This document shows, piece after piece, positions 23,522-33,285 of a stretch of 64,000 bases of DNA. The DNA comes from Treponema sp. (GTDB lineage: Bacteria; Spirochaetota; Spirochaetia; Treponematales; Breznakiellaceae). Positions within the stretch are counted from its first letter, which is position 1. The number at the start of each line of letters is the position of its first letter. Position numbers and translations under genes: made by a program. The stretch spans positions 1 to 64,000 of the forward strand of contig WRLF01000007.1 in assembly GCA_009777735.1 (NCBI GenBank). The letters are read 5' to 3'. Under the pieces are notes generated by a model. The model was not told the origin of the DNA. It ran no database searches and saw only the letters and a program-made list of their open reading frames with translations.

Positions 23522-26047
23522 ATGAGAAAGTACAGTATGATGGAATGTATGAAAGTACTAAAATTCGGCGGTACATCCGTAGGCAGTCTGGCAGGAGTTA
23601 ACCGGATCATAGAAATTCTCAAAATGAGCAAAGATACAGTTCCGGTGATGGTAGTTTCCGCTTTATCCGGTGTTACCGACAGCCTCATTAGCCTGGCCCG
23701 GCAGGCGGCGAAAGGAGAAACCTCGCAGAAACAGCTTGGCGAAATAACTGCACGGCACAGGGAAATGGCAGCAATTTTTCTCAAAGGCGAAGATCGAAAG
23801 AAAGCCATTACTGAAAATACCAACCTTCTTGCAGAATTGAATCGAATTTTAGACGGAATTGCTTTATTGGGCGAACTTTCCCCCCGTACCCTGGATCTGG
23901 TAATGAGTTTTGGTGAGCGCCTTTCAGCAGCGCTGTTAACCTGTATAATGAATGCCAACGGAATCAAAGCAATTTACCTTGATGCCAGGACAATGATTAC
24001 AGCTAACAACCGCTTTGGAAATGCACAATGCCTGTACAAAGAAACCTACGCCAAAATACGCTCTTTTTTCAACACAGCACATAAATTACCAGTATCTAAG
24101 AATTTAGGTGCCGGACCCCTGCACATAACAACCGGATTTATCGCCTCAACTGCGGATGGTCAAACTGTTACCCTTGGACGCGGCGGGTCTGATTTAACTG
24201 CGGCGATTTTTGGAGCGGCTCTTTGTGCTGATGAGGTAGAAATTTGGACAGATGTTGACGGCATTCATACTGCCGATCCCCGGCTGGTAAAAAATTCATT
24301 CAAGATCGATGAAATGCTCTACACAGAAGCCATGGAAATTTCCCATTTTGGCGCTAAGGTGTTGTTTTTCCCGACAATAAAACCGGCGCTGGAAAAAGGT
24401 ATACCTATATCCATTCGCAATACATATAATCCGGCAGGAACCGGAACACGAATTGTCAGCAAAGCGGCAATAGGTGAATTTCCCATCAGGGGAATCAGTT
24501 CGATAAGCAATATTGCCCTGGTAAGAATTCAAGGCACGGGCATGGTCGGGGTAGCCGGTTTTTCTGCGCGGGTGTTCAGCGCTCTTGCCGGACGCGGAAT
24601 AAGCGTTATGCTGATAACCCAGAGTTCCAGCGAGTATTCTATTTGTTTTGCCGTCCTGCCCCATGAAGCGGATCATGCCGAAATAGTCCTTGCAGAAGAA
24701 TTTGCCCGGGAAATTCAGACGGGTAGTATTGAAAAGCCGGTTGCGCAAAAGGATCTTTCTGTTATTGCCGTAGTTGGTTCAAAAATGAAAAATACAACCG
24801 GTACTTCCGGCAGGTTTTTCCATGCGCTGGGACGTAACGGTATTAATGTAGTTGCCATTGCCCAGGGGTCTTCCGAAATTAACATCTCCGCAGTAATCCC
24901 CAGGCATGATGAGGCAAAAGCACTCAATGCCGTGCATGAAGCGTTTTTCCAGTCAACCATCCGGTCTGTCAATTTGTTTCTGGTTGGAACCGGTCATATT
25001 GGCGGTACCCTGCTTGACCAAATTGCCAGCCACCACAAAGTTCTCGGCGAGAGGGATAAAATCAGGATCAATCTCGTAGGAGCGGCAAATGTGGATTACA
25101 TGGTTTTTTCCCATGAAGGGCTTGAACCAAAAAAAACACGAAAAATGCTTGACAGCGCGGCGGCCGGTGATTCACGGCTTGAACCGTTTAACCTTGCCGC
25201 TTTTGTTGACAAGATGATTTCACTCAATCTGCCCAATGCCTGTTTCTGCGATTGTACTGCCAGTGATGCTATTGCAGCCTGTTATGCGAAGATCCTTTCC
25301 GCTTCTATTTCTATTGTAACTCCCAACAAACGGGCAAATTCAGGTACATTAAAATATTATAAACAATTAATTGATTATTCCCGTGAACGGCGGATTCCGT
25401 ACCTGTACGAAACAACGGTGTGTGCCGGGCTTCCGGTTATCTCAACATTGCGTGATCTGTATCTTTCCGGTGACAATATCCGCCGCATAGAAGCGGTTGT
25501 TTCGGGAACATTAAGTTTTATTTTCAATAATTTTGACGGCAAAAAATCATTTTCTGCCCTTGTTCGTGAAGCAAAAGCAAAAGGATACACAGAACCTGAC
25601 CCCAGAGACGACCTTAACGCCATGGACGCTGCGCGCAAGGCCTTAATCCTTGCCCGCGAGTGGGGAATGTCCCTTGAATTTGCCAATGTATCTATCGAGC
25701 CAATTCTGCCACCGGCCTGTTTCAAGGCAAAAACCGTAGACGCCTTTTTCACTGAGCTTGAAAAATCAGACGCCGTGTTTGAAAAACGCCGTGCCGAGGC
25801 TGCCGCCAAGGGAATGGCTTTACGTTACGTCGTAGTGATCGAAGAAGGTTCGGCAAAACTGACCCTTAGGGCAGAACCGGCAGGCAGCCCATTCCGTTCA
25901 CTGGTTGACAGCGACAACATGGTTGTAATTACCACCGACCGTTACTCTAAACTACCCATAGTGATTAAAGGCCCGGGCGCGGGTGCTCAGGTAACCGCCG
26001 GCGGGGTTTTTGCCGACATTGTACGGATTGCACGAACATTGGTTTAG
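23522..26047 (+). CDS. thrA: bifunctional aspartokinase/homoserine dehydrogenase
   Basis: The protein has about 841 residues. The aspartokinase half starts KVLKFGGTSVGS, has TLGRGGSDLTAA and is followed by two ACT-type segments (VGVAGFSARVFSAL, IAVVGSKMKNTTGT). The homoserine dehydrogenase half has GTGHIGGTLLDQI as nucleotide fold, TPNKRANSGT, and GYTEPDPRDDLNAMDAARK. It carries out the first and third steps from aspartate to threonine/methionine. The start at 23522 has AGGA five bases upstream; 23549 (MKVLKFGG) is the family minimum. Its start is only 16-67 bp from the divergent desulfurase. Confidence 0.95.
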   Translation: MRKYSMMECMKVLKFGGTSVGSLAGVNRIIEILKMSKDTVPVMVVSALSGVTDSLISLARQAAKGETSQKQLGEITARHREMAAIFLKGEDRKKAITENTNLLAELNRILDGIALLGELSPRTLDLVMSFGERLSAALLTCIMNANGIKAIYLDARTMITANNRFGNAQCLYKETYAKIRSFFNTAHKLPVSKNLGAGPLHITTGFIASTADGQTVTLGRGGSDLTAAIFGAALCADEVEIWTDVDGIHTADPRLVKNSFKIDEMLYTEAMEISHFGAKVLFFPTIKPALEKGIPISIRNTYNPAGTGTRIVSKAAIGEFPIRGISSISNIALVRIQGTGMVGVAGFSARVFSALAGRGISVMLITQSSSEYSICFAVLPHEADHAEIVLAEEFAREIQTGSIEKPVAQKDLSVIAVVGSKMKNTTGTSGRFFHALGRNGINVVAIAQGSSEINISAVIPRHDEAKALNAVHEAFFQSTIRSVNLFLVGTGHIGGTLLDQIASHHKVLGERDKIRINLVGAANVDYMVFSHEGLEPKKTRKMLDSAAAGDSRLEPFNLAAFVDKMISLNLPNACFCDCTASDAIAACYAKILSASISIVTPNKRANSGTLKYYKQLIDYSRERRIPYLYETTVCAGLPVISTLRDLYLSGDNIRRIEAVVSGTLSFIFNNFDGKKSFSALVREAKAKGYTEPDPRDDLNAMDAARKALILAREWGMSLEFANVSIEPILPPACFKAKTVDAFFTELEKSDAVFEKRRAEAAAKGMALRYVVVIEEGSAKLTLRAEPAGSPFRSLVDSDNMVVITTDRYSKLPIVIKGPGAGAQVTAGGVFADIVRIARTLV

Positions 26048-27432
26048 TATAAATACTTCTCCGAAGCTTCCATTCCTGCAAGAACGGTTTCAAGGCAGCC
26101 GAGGTCCCAGGCAAGATCAAGTTCGGTGTAGCGGTTACGGATCATCTGGGCACGGCGGAAACAAGCGATAACGGCATTGCGGGTAAGGTTGATCTCTTGA
26201 GGCCGGACAGGGCATTGGGCTTTTTCAAGCATTTTCTTTAATTCGCTGTAAGGCATAATCTGTTCAAGTACTTTTTCACGGAGGGGTTTCCATGTATCAT
26301 AAAATCCATCTCGAATATGGGCGGCATTTTCTTCATCGTGGAATTTTTCAATACCGGTTATAAGAACGCTTTCCAGCGCCGGACTGCCGGAAAAAGCGGT
26401 TTTTATTTCGCTGACACGTTCGTCAAGACCAGGATGGCGGAAAGAAACAGAACGGGGAGGCGGCTCATTTGGATCCGCAAACAACACTTCAAGAAATGCA
26501 GTACCTGCCAATGTTCCCATTGCAACTTTATGACCGTGAGAAACCGGAACATCGTTAATCGATAGATCGTCCATTTCCCAAATATGGGCAATAAGATGCT
26601 CCGCGCCTGATACCGGGCGGGAATCTCTGGCATATTGCATGGCAAATCCGGTGATGGATAGCGCCTCAAATAATGCCTGGAGTGCGTCTTGATCGCCGTG
26701 AACGGCTGAAATTGACCGATCAAGATAATCGTACAGCCCGTTCTGCACCATGGCCCATGCCCTGGGTTCTATGCGGCCCGAACCTTTTGCACCAAACTCA
26801 GCGGCGGCATCCCCTATGATCCAGCCGGAACCTGCAATGATCTTTCCGGCCAGGTCGCCAAATCCAGACGATGACAGCCATGACGGGGCACGAGACAATA
26901 CACCGGTGTCTGCAACAATACAGCGCGGCGCTTCGCAGGAGAGCGTCTGTTTAAAACCGTCTTTGAGTATCGCCGATCCGAATGACGTATAACCGTCAAC
27001 AGATGCCGCAGTTGGAATACAAAGGTAGGGCAGGGACACATCGGCTGATGCCTGCTTAACCAAATCGTTAATGGTTCCTGCTCCAATGGCCACCGGCGTA
27101 AACGGCTGATATCCGCCCAATGCCGACATTTTTTTTACCAGGGTTTCAATGTGGCAATAGTCTGCGTGCAATCGCGGTTCTGCCGGGAAAATACATTTTC
27201 CGGTTATTTCAATGTCATGTGCCAAAAGTATTTGTTCTATTTCCGTTCCGGCAGCTTGCATGGTGTTTTCATCGGCAATAATAAACACCCGCTGTGAATT
27301 ATAGTGGAGATTCAACAATTCGGGTATGTGCCGGTAAACATCCTTTCCCGTTACGAGCGCCCTGGTACTTCCGGCAGAGGCAAGACATTCATCAAGCGGG
27401 ATAGCGGGTAGTTGTTTTCTTTTCATTAACAT
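26044..27432 (-). CDS. egsA: sn-glycerol-1-phosphate dehydrogenase (AraM/EgsA family)
   Basis: An iron-dependent alcohol dehydrogenase-fold protein of about 462 residues. AIGAGTINDLVKQ and PYLCIPTAASVDGYTSFGSAI bind NAD(P) and substrate. GAEHLIAHIWEMDD and VSHGHKVAMGTL give the metal-binding His residues. It reduces dihydroxyacetone phosphate to glycerol-1-phosphate, the archaeal-type lipid stereoisomer. Bacterial AraM makes G1P for heptaprenylglyceryl phosphate. The start is uncertain (27459, 27432 or 27426), none with a good ribosome site. It converges on thrA with a 4-base overlap of stops. Confidence 0.85.
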   Translation of the reverse strand: MLMKRKQLPAIPLDECLASAGSTRALVTGKDVYRHIPELLNLHYNSQRVFIIADENTMQAAGTEIEQILLAHDIEITGKCIFPAEPRLHADYCHIETLVKKMSALGGYQPFTPVAIGAGTINDLVKQASADVSLPYLCIPTAASVDGYTSFGSAILKDGFKQTLSCEAPRCIVADTGVLSRAPSWLSSSGFGDLAGKIIAGSGWIIGDAAAEFGAKGSGRIEPRAWAMVQNGLYDYLDRSISAVHGDQDALQALFEALSITGFAMQYARDSRPVSGAEHLIAHIWEMDDLSINDVPVSHGHKVAMGTLAGTAFLEVLFADPNEPPPRSVSFRHPGLDERVSEIKTAFSGSPALESVLITGIEKFHDEENAAHIRDGFYDTWKPLREKVLEQIMPYSELKKMLEKAQCPVRPQEINLTRNAVIACFRRAQMIRNRYTELDLAWDLGCLETVLAGMEASEKYLY

Positions 27433-27488
27433 AATGTTACTATACAGTTTTAGTACCATTGCTGTATATTGGTAACAGGAGTACCATC

Positions 27489-28697
27489 ATGCCAATCGCA
27501 AAAAGCATTAAAAATGCCCTTGGTTCATCATCCATGATCCGAAAAATGTTTGAGGAGGGGAATGCGCTGAAAAAACAGTATGGCACGGAAAAAGTGTTTG
27601 ATTTTTCCCTGGGGAATCCCGATGTTGATCCTCCGCCTGCCTTTCACGATGTATTTGTCAGACTTGCACAGGAAAATAAAAAAGGTTCCCATGGTTATAT
27701 GCCTAACGGCGGTTATCCCGATGTACGGGAAGCTATCGCAAAAAAAGCGTCGCTGGAACACGAGGTTTCGATAGACGGTTCACATATTGTGATGGCATCC
27801 GGTGCTGCCGGTGGTCTGAATGCGGTATTTAAAACAATCTGCAACCCCGGTGATGAGGTCATTGTTACCCGGCCGTTTTTCATGGAGTACCGCCCCTATA
27901 CCGCAAACCACGGGGCAAAACTTATTGAAGTTGATTCGCTTGCTGACTTCAACCTCGATATTAAAGCGATAGGCGAGGCGCTTTCTTCCCAAACAGCCGC
28001 TGTGCTTATAAATTCCCCCAACAACCCTACCGGAAAAGTGTATCCGAAGCAGGACATTGCCGCCCTTGCGCAGCTTCTTGTTGAGTGTGGAAAAAACACC
28101 GGGCGGCTGCCCTACCTGGTTTCCGATGAACCTTACCGAGAAATAGCGTATAACATACATGTCCCGCCACTTCTCAGCGCATACAGCGAAACGATCATTG
28201 TCAACTCTTATTCAAAAAGTCTTTCTCTTTCAGGTGAGAGGATTGGTTACATTGCCGTCAGCCCTGATATTGCAGAAAAAGACGATGTGATGAACGGCCT
28301 AATCTACTCTACCCGCACGCTTGGCTTTGTAAACGCACCGGCTCTTATGCAAAGAATTGTCGCAGAATTAACCGATTCGAGTGTTGATGTCAGCATTTAT
28401 GCCCACCGCCGTGACGCATTTACCGCAGTTCTTGACGAAGTAACCATTGAATATGCCGTCCCCGAAGGTGCTTTCTACCTGTTTTGCAAGGTTCCCGAAA
28501 GGAAGAAGCCTGATAGTGCGGATGCGGGAATTTCACCGGATATGGCTTTCATTAACCATTTGAAAAAATATTTAATCCTCGGCGTACCCGGATCCGGTTT
28601 CGGTAAAACGGGTTGGGTGCGTTTCGCTTACTGCATTAACGAAAACATTATCCGCGCTTCGGCTTTGGCGTTCAAACAAGCTATGGAGGACTGGTAG
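27489..28697 (+). CDS. PLP-dependent aminotransferase, class I/II
   Basis: A protein of 402 residues of fold type I. It has VFDFSLGNPDVDPPPAF, HGYMPNGGYPDVREAIA, NSPNNPTGKVY, LVSDEPYREI and the PLP lysine segment NSYSKSLSLSGERIGY. The C-terminal AFYLFCKVPE and SGFGKTGWVRFAY complete the fold. The pattern resembles aspartate or aromatic aminotransferases of the pyridoxal class without defining the substrate. The start at 27489 has AGGAG; the frame extends upstream into the divergent egsA region. Confidence 0.88.
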   Translation: MPIAKSIKNALGSSSMIRKMFEEGNALKKQYGTEKVFDFSLGNPDVDPPPAFHDVFVRLAQENKKGSHGYMPNGGYPDVREAIAKKASLEHEVSIDGSHIVMASGAAGGLNAVFKTICNPGDEVIVTRPFFMEYRPYTANHGAKLIEVDSLADFNLDIKAIGEALSSQTAAVLINSPNNPTGKVYPKQDIAALAQLLVECGKNTGRLPYLVSDEPYREIAYNIHVPPLLSAYSETIIVNSYSKSLSLSGERIGYIAVSPDIAEKDDVMNGLIYSTRTLGFVNAPALMQRIVAELTDSSVDVSIYAHRRDAFTAVLDEVTIEYAVPEGAFYLFCKVPERKKPDSADAGISPDMAFINHLKKYLILGVPGSGFGKTGWVRFAYCINENIIRASALAFKQAMEDW

Positions 28698-28698
28698 T

Positions 28699-29463
28699 TC
28701 ATTTCCAATAACCGTGCTCCACGATAAACTTTTTGCTTAACGCAAGACTGTCGAAGGGATTGTTTAGAAAGTTTGTGTCTTGTTCTATGACAGCGTACGG
28801 AATGTTCAGCTTTTCGCAGAGAAAAAATATTTCAGCCCAGTCAAGGTTGCCTTCGCCGATTTCGGCAAATTGCCGTGTCCGCCCGGAAATGCGGAAATCT
28901 TTAAGATGCACAATGTTTATCCGCTTGTATAATTTTTCCAGATATTTAGATGGATTGATTCCACCTGCCTGTACCCAGAAAATGTCGAGGATTATCTCCA
29001 GATGGGGACATTCTTCGGTCATGCGATCCATCGCCGTTATTCCGTTGAATTTTTCAAATTCCAGGTCATGGTTGTGATACGCGAATGTCAGTCCTTCATC
29101 CTGTACTATTTTACAAATTTCATTGATTTTTTTTATAAAGCGGGTATACCCTTCATAACTGTCGGGATAGATATCGGGTTTCATGCCAAGGCCAATGACC
29201 GGACATCCCAATTTTTTGTGTTCCGTTATTATTTTTTTTAATTCATCATGTGCCGCCAAACGATTCCATGGGTTATGGGTACAGCAGACATACAGCCCGA
29301 GTTCATTTACCCAGCCTGCCAGGAGATCTATGTCGCAGGGGCCAAGTCCCGAGATTTGAATAACATCAAACCCCATGGTTTTAACTTTCCTCAAAGTAGC
29401 TTCAATGCCTTCCGGATCTTTTGCATACTCCCGTACCGTATATAATTGCACTCCTGTTTTCAT
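28699..29463 (-). CDS. sugar phosphate isomerase/epimerase (xylose isomerase-like TIM barrel)
   Basis: There are 254 residues of the AP-endonuclease-2/IolE-like TIM-barrel superfamily: MKTGVQLYTVREYAKDPEG, then TFAYHNHDLEFEKF, EIILDIFWVQAGG and IVHLKDFR. The Glu/Asp/His ligands for a divalent metal are in these segments. The substrate cannot be told. An AGGAGG site lies upstream, and hisS ends 11 bp before it, so the two may share a transcript. Confidence 0.85.
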   Translation of the reverse strand: MKTGVQLYTVREYAKDPEGIEATLRKVKTMGFDVIQISGLGPCDIDLLAGWVNELGLYVCCTHNPWNRLAAHDELKKIITEHKKLGCPVIGLGMKPDIYPDSYEGYTRFIKKINEICKIVQDEGLTFAYHNHDLEFEKFNGITAMDRMTEECPHLEIILDIFWVQAGGINPSKYLEKLYKRINIVHLKDFRISGRTRQFAEIGEGNLDWAEIFFLCEKLNIPYAVIEQDTNFLNNPFDSLALSKKFIVEHGYWK

Positions 29464-29473
29464 ATAAATCCTC

Positions 29474-30853
29474 CTAAAAATCAGATATCATTGCTATTAT
29501 ATCATCAACGGAAAGTCCTTCAATGTTTTTCCTTCCGGCAAGGTTGCGAATAGTGAGAGGGCCGTTCAGCGGGTTTTCACCGGGGATTATTATCCAGCGT
29601 AAACCTTTTTTTTCGGCAAGGACAAACTGTTTAACCAACTGTCCGCTTGCGGGTTCGAGTAACACTTCGCAGGGGATGCCCGCTTGCCGGAATTTTGCCG
29701 CAAGAGCCTGGTACAAGCCTGAGTCCTCCTGCTTGATACACGCGATAGCGGCAACGGAAAAGCCCGAAACTGCGGGCAGTTTATCCAAACTTTCAAGGGC
29801 GGCGATCATCCGGTCAAGGCCGATGGACGAGCCGACGCCGCATATACAGTTTTTTGAATACAATCCGGCGAGGTTGTCATAACGGCCGCCGGAGCAGATG
29901 GAGCCAATGTCGGGAAGTTCGGTGAGAAATGTTTCAAATACTACGCCGGTATAGTAATCGAGTCCTCTGGTAATTGACGGATCGAGGGAAAAATCGCCGC
30001 TTCCGGCACCGGAATCATTCATAAAACGCTTGAGCATGGCAAGCCGCTCGGATTCGGGAGAAGGGCCGCCTGACAAAGCCGTTATGCGCTCCAGAGTGTT
30101 TTCAAAAGAATTATCCGCAGCGCTGCCGCGGCCGGCGCTGATAAATTCCAGCAGTTTTTGTGTGTTTGCTTCCCCGGCAATGGCAATAAGGGATTCTCTG
30201 GTCACATCAATTCCCGTTTTGGCAAGTTTGTCCACAGTGCGCAGTATCTCAACAGATCTTCCTTCCAGCCCGATATGGGAGAGAAAGCGGTTAAATAAAC
30301 CCCGGTGATTCACTTTTATGGTGACATCAAGTCCCAGGCTTTGCAGCGTAGAGCGGATCATCAGCAGAATTTCAAAATCCGCAGCCGGGCTGTCGCTGCC
30401 TATGATATCAAAATCACACTGCGTAAATTCCCGGTATCGTCCGCGCTGGGTATTTTCCCCGCGCCATACCTTGCCAATGTGATACCGTTTGAAAGGAAAG
30501 TGCAGTTCCTGCTGGTGCAGGGCTGCATAACGGGCGAAAGGAACGGTTAAATCAAAACGAAGTGCGACATCCCTGCCGCCGCTGTCGGTAAAACGGTATA
30601 TTTGTTTTTCGGTTTCACTGCCACCCGGTGTCCCGCTGCCTCCGGGCGGCACGACACCCGGAGACGGCGGGTTCTGCAAACTTTTGCCAAAAAGTATTTC
30701 CGCATACTCAAGTGCGGGCGTATCAATTGGAACAAATCCGAAAGACCGCAGCGATGCTTCGATTGATTCGGTAATAATGCGGCGGATCATTTCAGCGGGA
30801 GGGAGAAAATCTCTGAAACCTTTCAAAACTCTGGGCTCAATAATCGCTGCCAT
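29474..30853 (-). CDS. hisS: histidyl-tRNA synthetase
   Basis: A class II synthetase of 459 residues. Motif 1 includes ALEYAEILFGKSL, motif 2 RYHIGKVWRGENTQRGRYREFTQCDFD, and motif 3 GLDRMIAAL. His-specific signatures are RGLDYYTGVVFE and ICSGGRYDNL. Residues about 62-78 are a Pro/Gly-rich insert encoded by a palindromic repeat (30626-30660). The bases before the ATG are 7-bp repeats (GTTAGGA, ATTAGGA) that also supply the ribosome site AGGA. Confidence 0.95.
   Translation of the reverse strand: MAAIIEPRVLKGFRDFLPPAEMIRRIITESIEASLRSFGFVPIDTPALEYAEILFGKSLQNPPSPGVVPPGGSGTPGGSETEKQIYRFTDSGGRDVALRFDLTVPFARYAALHQQELHFPFKRYHIGKVWRGENTQRGRYREFTQCDFDIIGSDSPAADFEILLMIRSTLQSLGLDVTIKVNHRGLFNRFLSHIGLEGRSVEILRTVDKLAKTGIDVTRESLIAIAGEANTQKLLEFISAGRGSAADNSFENTLERITALSGGPSPESERLAMLKRFMNDSGAGSGDFSLDPSITRGLDYYTGVVFETFLTELPDIGSICSGGRYDNLAGLYSKNCICGVGSSIGLDRMIAALESLDKLPAVSGFSVAAIACIKQEDSGLYQALAAKFRQAGIPCEVLLEPASGQLVKQFVLAEKKGLRWIIIPGENPLNGPLTIRNLAGRKNIEGLSVDDIIAMISDF
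30626..30665. repeat. small palindromic element in hisS
   Basis: Read on the minus strand the core GCCGCCCGGAGGCAGC matches the palindromic elements of ileS, queA and the DUF3006 gene. It encodes VVPPGGSGTPGG. Confidence 0.65.
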
Positions 30854-30884
30854 TCCTAATTCCTAACTCTTAATATCAAATTCT

Positions 30885-31994
30885 TTATATGTCTTCAACC
30901 CGTATGCCTTCGCCGGTCGGGATAAACTGCCGCACCTTTCTGCCGGGCAGGATGTTTCCCCATGACGGAGAAAGCCCGGGACGGAGAATTTTCTCTGTTC
31001 GCAATACTGCAAAATCATCCGCTGTGATAATTTCACCCGGATGAATATCCCGCAGGGCGTGAATTGAGCGGTTTGTCCGCCGGTAATTCTCTCGTTCCGA
31101 CGGTGCTAGTATTTTTATCCCGTTTCCCAGTACTGCTTCTACCATTGCGGCTCCCCGCTCGCTTTGCAAAACCGATATGGTTTCTTCTGTCCCCCTCTCT
31201 GCGGCATGGCGGATAGCCCTGACCATGCTGGTAAACTCTGATGGCGGGAGTGCAATGGGGTCATCCAGGCCGGGATCATCACGGGACAGGCAAAAATGCT
31301 TCTCGATGACTGCTGCCCCCTGGCTTACTGCCAGTGCCGGAACAAGTTCCGGGTCAAGGCTGTGATCGCTAACTCCTGTCGAAACCCCAAAAACGGATCC
31401 CAGGCTTTTCAGAACGCGTAAATTATAATCCGTCTCCGGCGCCGGGTAAGCGGTAACGCAGTGGAGCAGGGATACTGCCTGGTCCCTGGTCTCAAATATG
31501 CCAAGCGCTTCCTCTATGTCCCCGAGTGTTGACACACCGCTGGAAAGTAATACCGGCAGACCCCATTGGGCTATTTCTTGCAGTAAAGCGGTAAAATTTA
31601 GTTCAGGTGAGGCGATTTTTACGATTTTAGGCTGTAATTCCCTCAACATTTGTGCGCTTTTCAGGCCAAAGGGGGTACATAAGAATAAAAGCCCCAATGA
31701 TTCTATGTATTCCTTTATTTTTACGTAGAAATCAAACGGCATTTCAAGCTGTTTAAACCGGTCATATAAACCTATTCTGCCGCCGGGAAGGGTTACCTCA
31801 CCTGTTTTAGGATGGAGTATCTCATCGGCAAAGACCATTTGCAGTTTGATGCAGGATGCTCCCGCCGTCGCCGCCGCTGCCGCCAGTTCTCTGGCTTTAT
31901 TCAAGTCTCCGCCGTGAGAAGTCCCCAATTCGGCGATTATCAGCGGGTTTTGGGCGCTATATTTTGTTCTGTCTACAACAAAAGGTTTTTCCAT
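30885..31994 (-). CDS. N-acetylneuraminate/nonulosonate synthase family protein (NeuB/SpsE-like)
   Basis: The protein has 369 residues. The TIM-barrel synthase domain has IIAELGTSHGGDLNKA, CIKLQMVFADE, KIASPELNFTALL and the metal-binding GVSDHSLDPELVPALA and EKHFCL. A C-terminal SAF/antifreeze-like domain starts at RSIHALRDIHPGEIITADDF. The family condenses PEP with a hexosamine to make sialic, legionaminic or pseudaminic acids. In spirochaetes such sugars can decorate flagellin or the surface. No other pathway genes are adjacent, so the exact sugar is open. Confidence 0.86.
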   Translation of the reverse strand: MEKPFVVDRTKYSAQNPLIIAELGTSHGGDLNKARELAAAAATAGASCIKLQMVFADEILHPKTGEVTLPGGRIGLYDRFKQLEMPFDFYVKIKEYIESLGLLFLCTPFGLKSAQMLRELQPKIVKIASPELNFTALLQEIAQWGLPVLLSSGVSTLGDIEEALGIFETRDQAVSLLHCVTAYPAPETDYNLRVLKSLGSVFGVSTGVSDHSLDPELVPALAVSQGAAVIEKHFCLSRDDPGLDDPIALPPSEFTSMVRAIRHAAERGTEETISVLQSERGAAMVEAVLGNGIKILAPSERENYRRTNRSIHALRDIHPGEIITADDFAVLRTEKILRPGLSPSWGNILPGRKVRQFIPTGEGIRVEDI

Positions 31995-32075
31995 AATTTT
32001 ACTTCAAACTTACTGTACATTTATTTTATGTTTTGATACAATAGGGTAAACATTCTATGATTTTAAGGAGTACTT

Positions 32076-32813
32076 ATGTCGGGCCACAGTAAATGGGCGA
32101 CTATTAAACATGCAAAAGGAGCCGCTGACGCGAAACGCGGCAAAATATTTACCAAGCTGATCAAGGAAATTTCCATTGCTGCACGTATGGGGGGCGGCAA
32201 TCCGGATAGCAACCCAAAACTGCGCACTGCCATTATCAAGGCGCGGGGCGCGAATATGCCCAAGGATAATATCGACCGTGCCATAAAAAAAGGAACCGGC
32301 GAGCTTGAAGGTGTTAGTTATGAAGAGCTCGTTTATGAAGCGTATGCTCCGGGTGGTGTTGCGGTTTTAATTGAGGTGTTGACTGATAATAAAAACCGGG
32401 CAGCGGCGGATATCCGCAGTATGCTCACAAAATCAGGCGGCCAGCTTGCTACATCCGGTGCGGTTTCCCGCCTGTTTAAAAGGCAGGGAGTCATCACTCT
32501 TGATGGTGATAAATACACCGAAGACGCAGTAATGGAAGCTGCTCTGGACGGCGGTGCGGAAGATATCGCCGCCTCGGATGGCATCATCCAGGTAACGAGC
32601 GCCCCCGAAGATTTTGAAGCGGTGGTGAACGCATTACAAGCGAAAGAATTTGAAACAATGAGCGCCGAGGTAAGCATGGTCGCTGATGTTGAAGTTTTGC
32701 TTGACAATGAAGCTACCGCAAAAGTTCTAAAATTGGTTGAAAAACTTGAAGACAACGAAGACATCCAAAATGTCTATACCAATGTCGGCATCCCCGAGGG
32801 TTTTGAAGGTTAG
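32076..32813 (+). CDS. yebC: YebC/PmpR-family protein
   Basis: A protein of 245 residues, the normal family length, starting MSGHSKWATIKHAKGAADAKRGKIFTK. It has GGNPDSNPKLRTAIIKARGANMPKDNIDRAIKKG and the central YEAYAPGGVAVLIEVLTDNKNRA. YebC proteins were called transcription regulators and in some species aid translation of proline-rich stretches. AAGGAG precedes the ATG. It overlaps ruvC by about 32 bases at the head of the ruv operon. Confidence 0.95.
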   Translation: MSGHSKWATIKHAKGAADAKRGKIFTKLIKEISIAARMGGGNPDSNPKLRTAIIKARGANMPKDNIDRAIKKGTGELEGVSYEELVYEAYAPGGVAVLIEVLTDNKNRAAADIRSMLTKSGGQLATSGAVSRLFKRQGVITLDGDKYTEDAVMEAALDGGAEDIAASDGIIQVTSAPEDFEAVVNALQAKEFETMSAEVSMVADVEVLLDNEATAKVLKLVEKLEDNEDIQNVYTNVGIPEGFEG

Positions 32814-33285
32814 GCGTATTATTGGGATTGATCCCGGTCTTGCCGCTACAGGCTGGGGTGTTGTTGATTCCAAAAACGGAAAAATACACTATGTTGCTCA
32901 CGGTAAAATAGAAACAAAGGCAGGCAGGCCGCAAGCTGAGCGTCTTTGTTATATTATGCAATCAATCCGTTCGGTTTTAGATACTTATCAGCCCACAGAA
33001 TCAGCTATTGAAATTTTATTTTTTGGGAGAAATGTTTCCAGCGCCATTCCCGTTGCCGAAGTACGGGGTATTATTTTTGCCATTCTTGCCGAACGCGGGC
33101 TGCCCGTCCATGAATTCAGGCCCAATGTCATCAAGCAGGGGGTAACCGGGGTATCCGGTGCGGATAAAAAACAGGTACAGGAAATGGTTCGGATTATTTT
33201 AGGCCTGACCGATATTCCAAAACCGGATCACGCTGCCGACGCATTAGGCGCGGCAATTTGCGCAGCGAATGGGGGGATGTTATGA
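32782..33285 (+). CDS. ruvC: Holliday junction endodeoxyribonuclease RuvC
   Basis: A protein of about 167 residues with the RNase H-like catalytic core: RIIGIDPGLAATGWGVV (first Asp), IEILFFGRNVSSAIPVAEVRG (Glu) and the final KPDHAADALGAAICA (two Asp). It cuts Holliday junctions in concert with RuvAB. The start is uncertain: ATG 32782 gives the usual length, TTG 32803 is an alternative. It overlaps yebC and is followed by a foreign gene before ruvA. Confidence 0.93.
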   Translation: MSASPRVLKVRRIIGIDPGLAATGWGVVDSKNGKIHYVAHGKIETKAGRPQAERLCYIMQSIRSVLDTYQPTESAIEILFFGRNVSSAIPVAEVRGIIFAILAERGLPVHEFRPNVIKQGVTGVSGADKKQVQEMVRIILGLTDIPKPDHAADALGAAICAANGGML

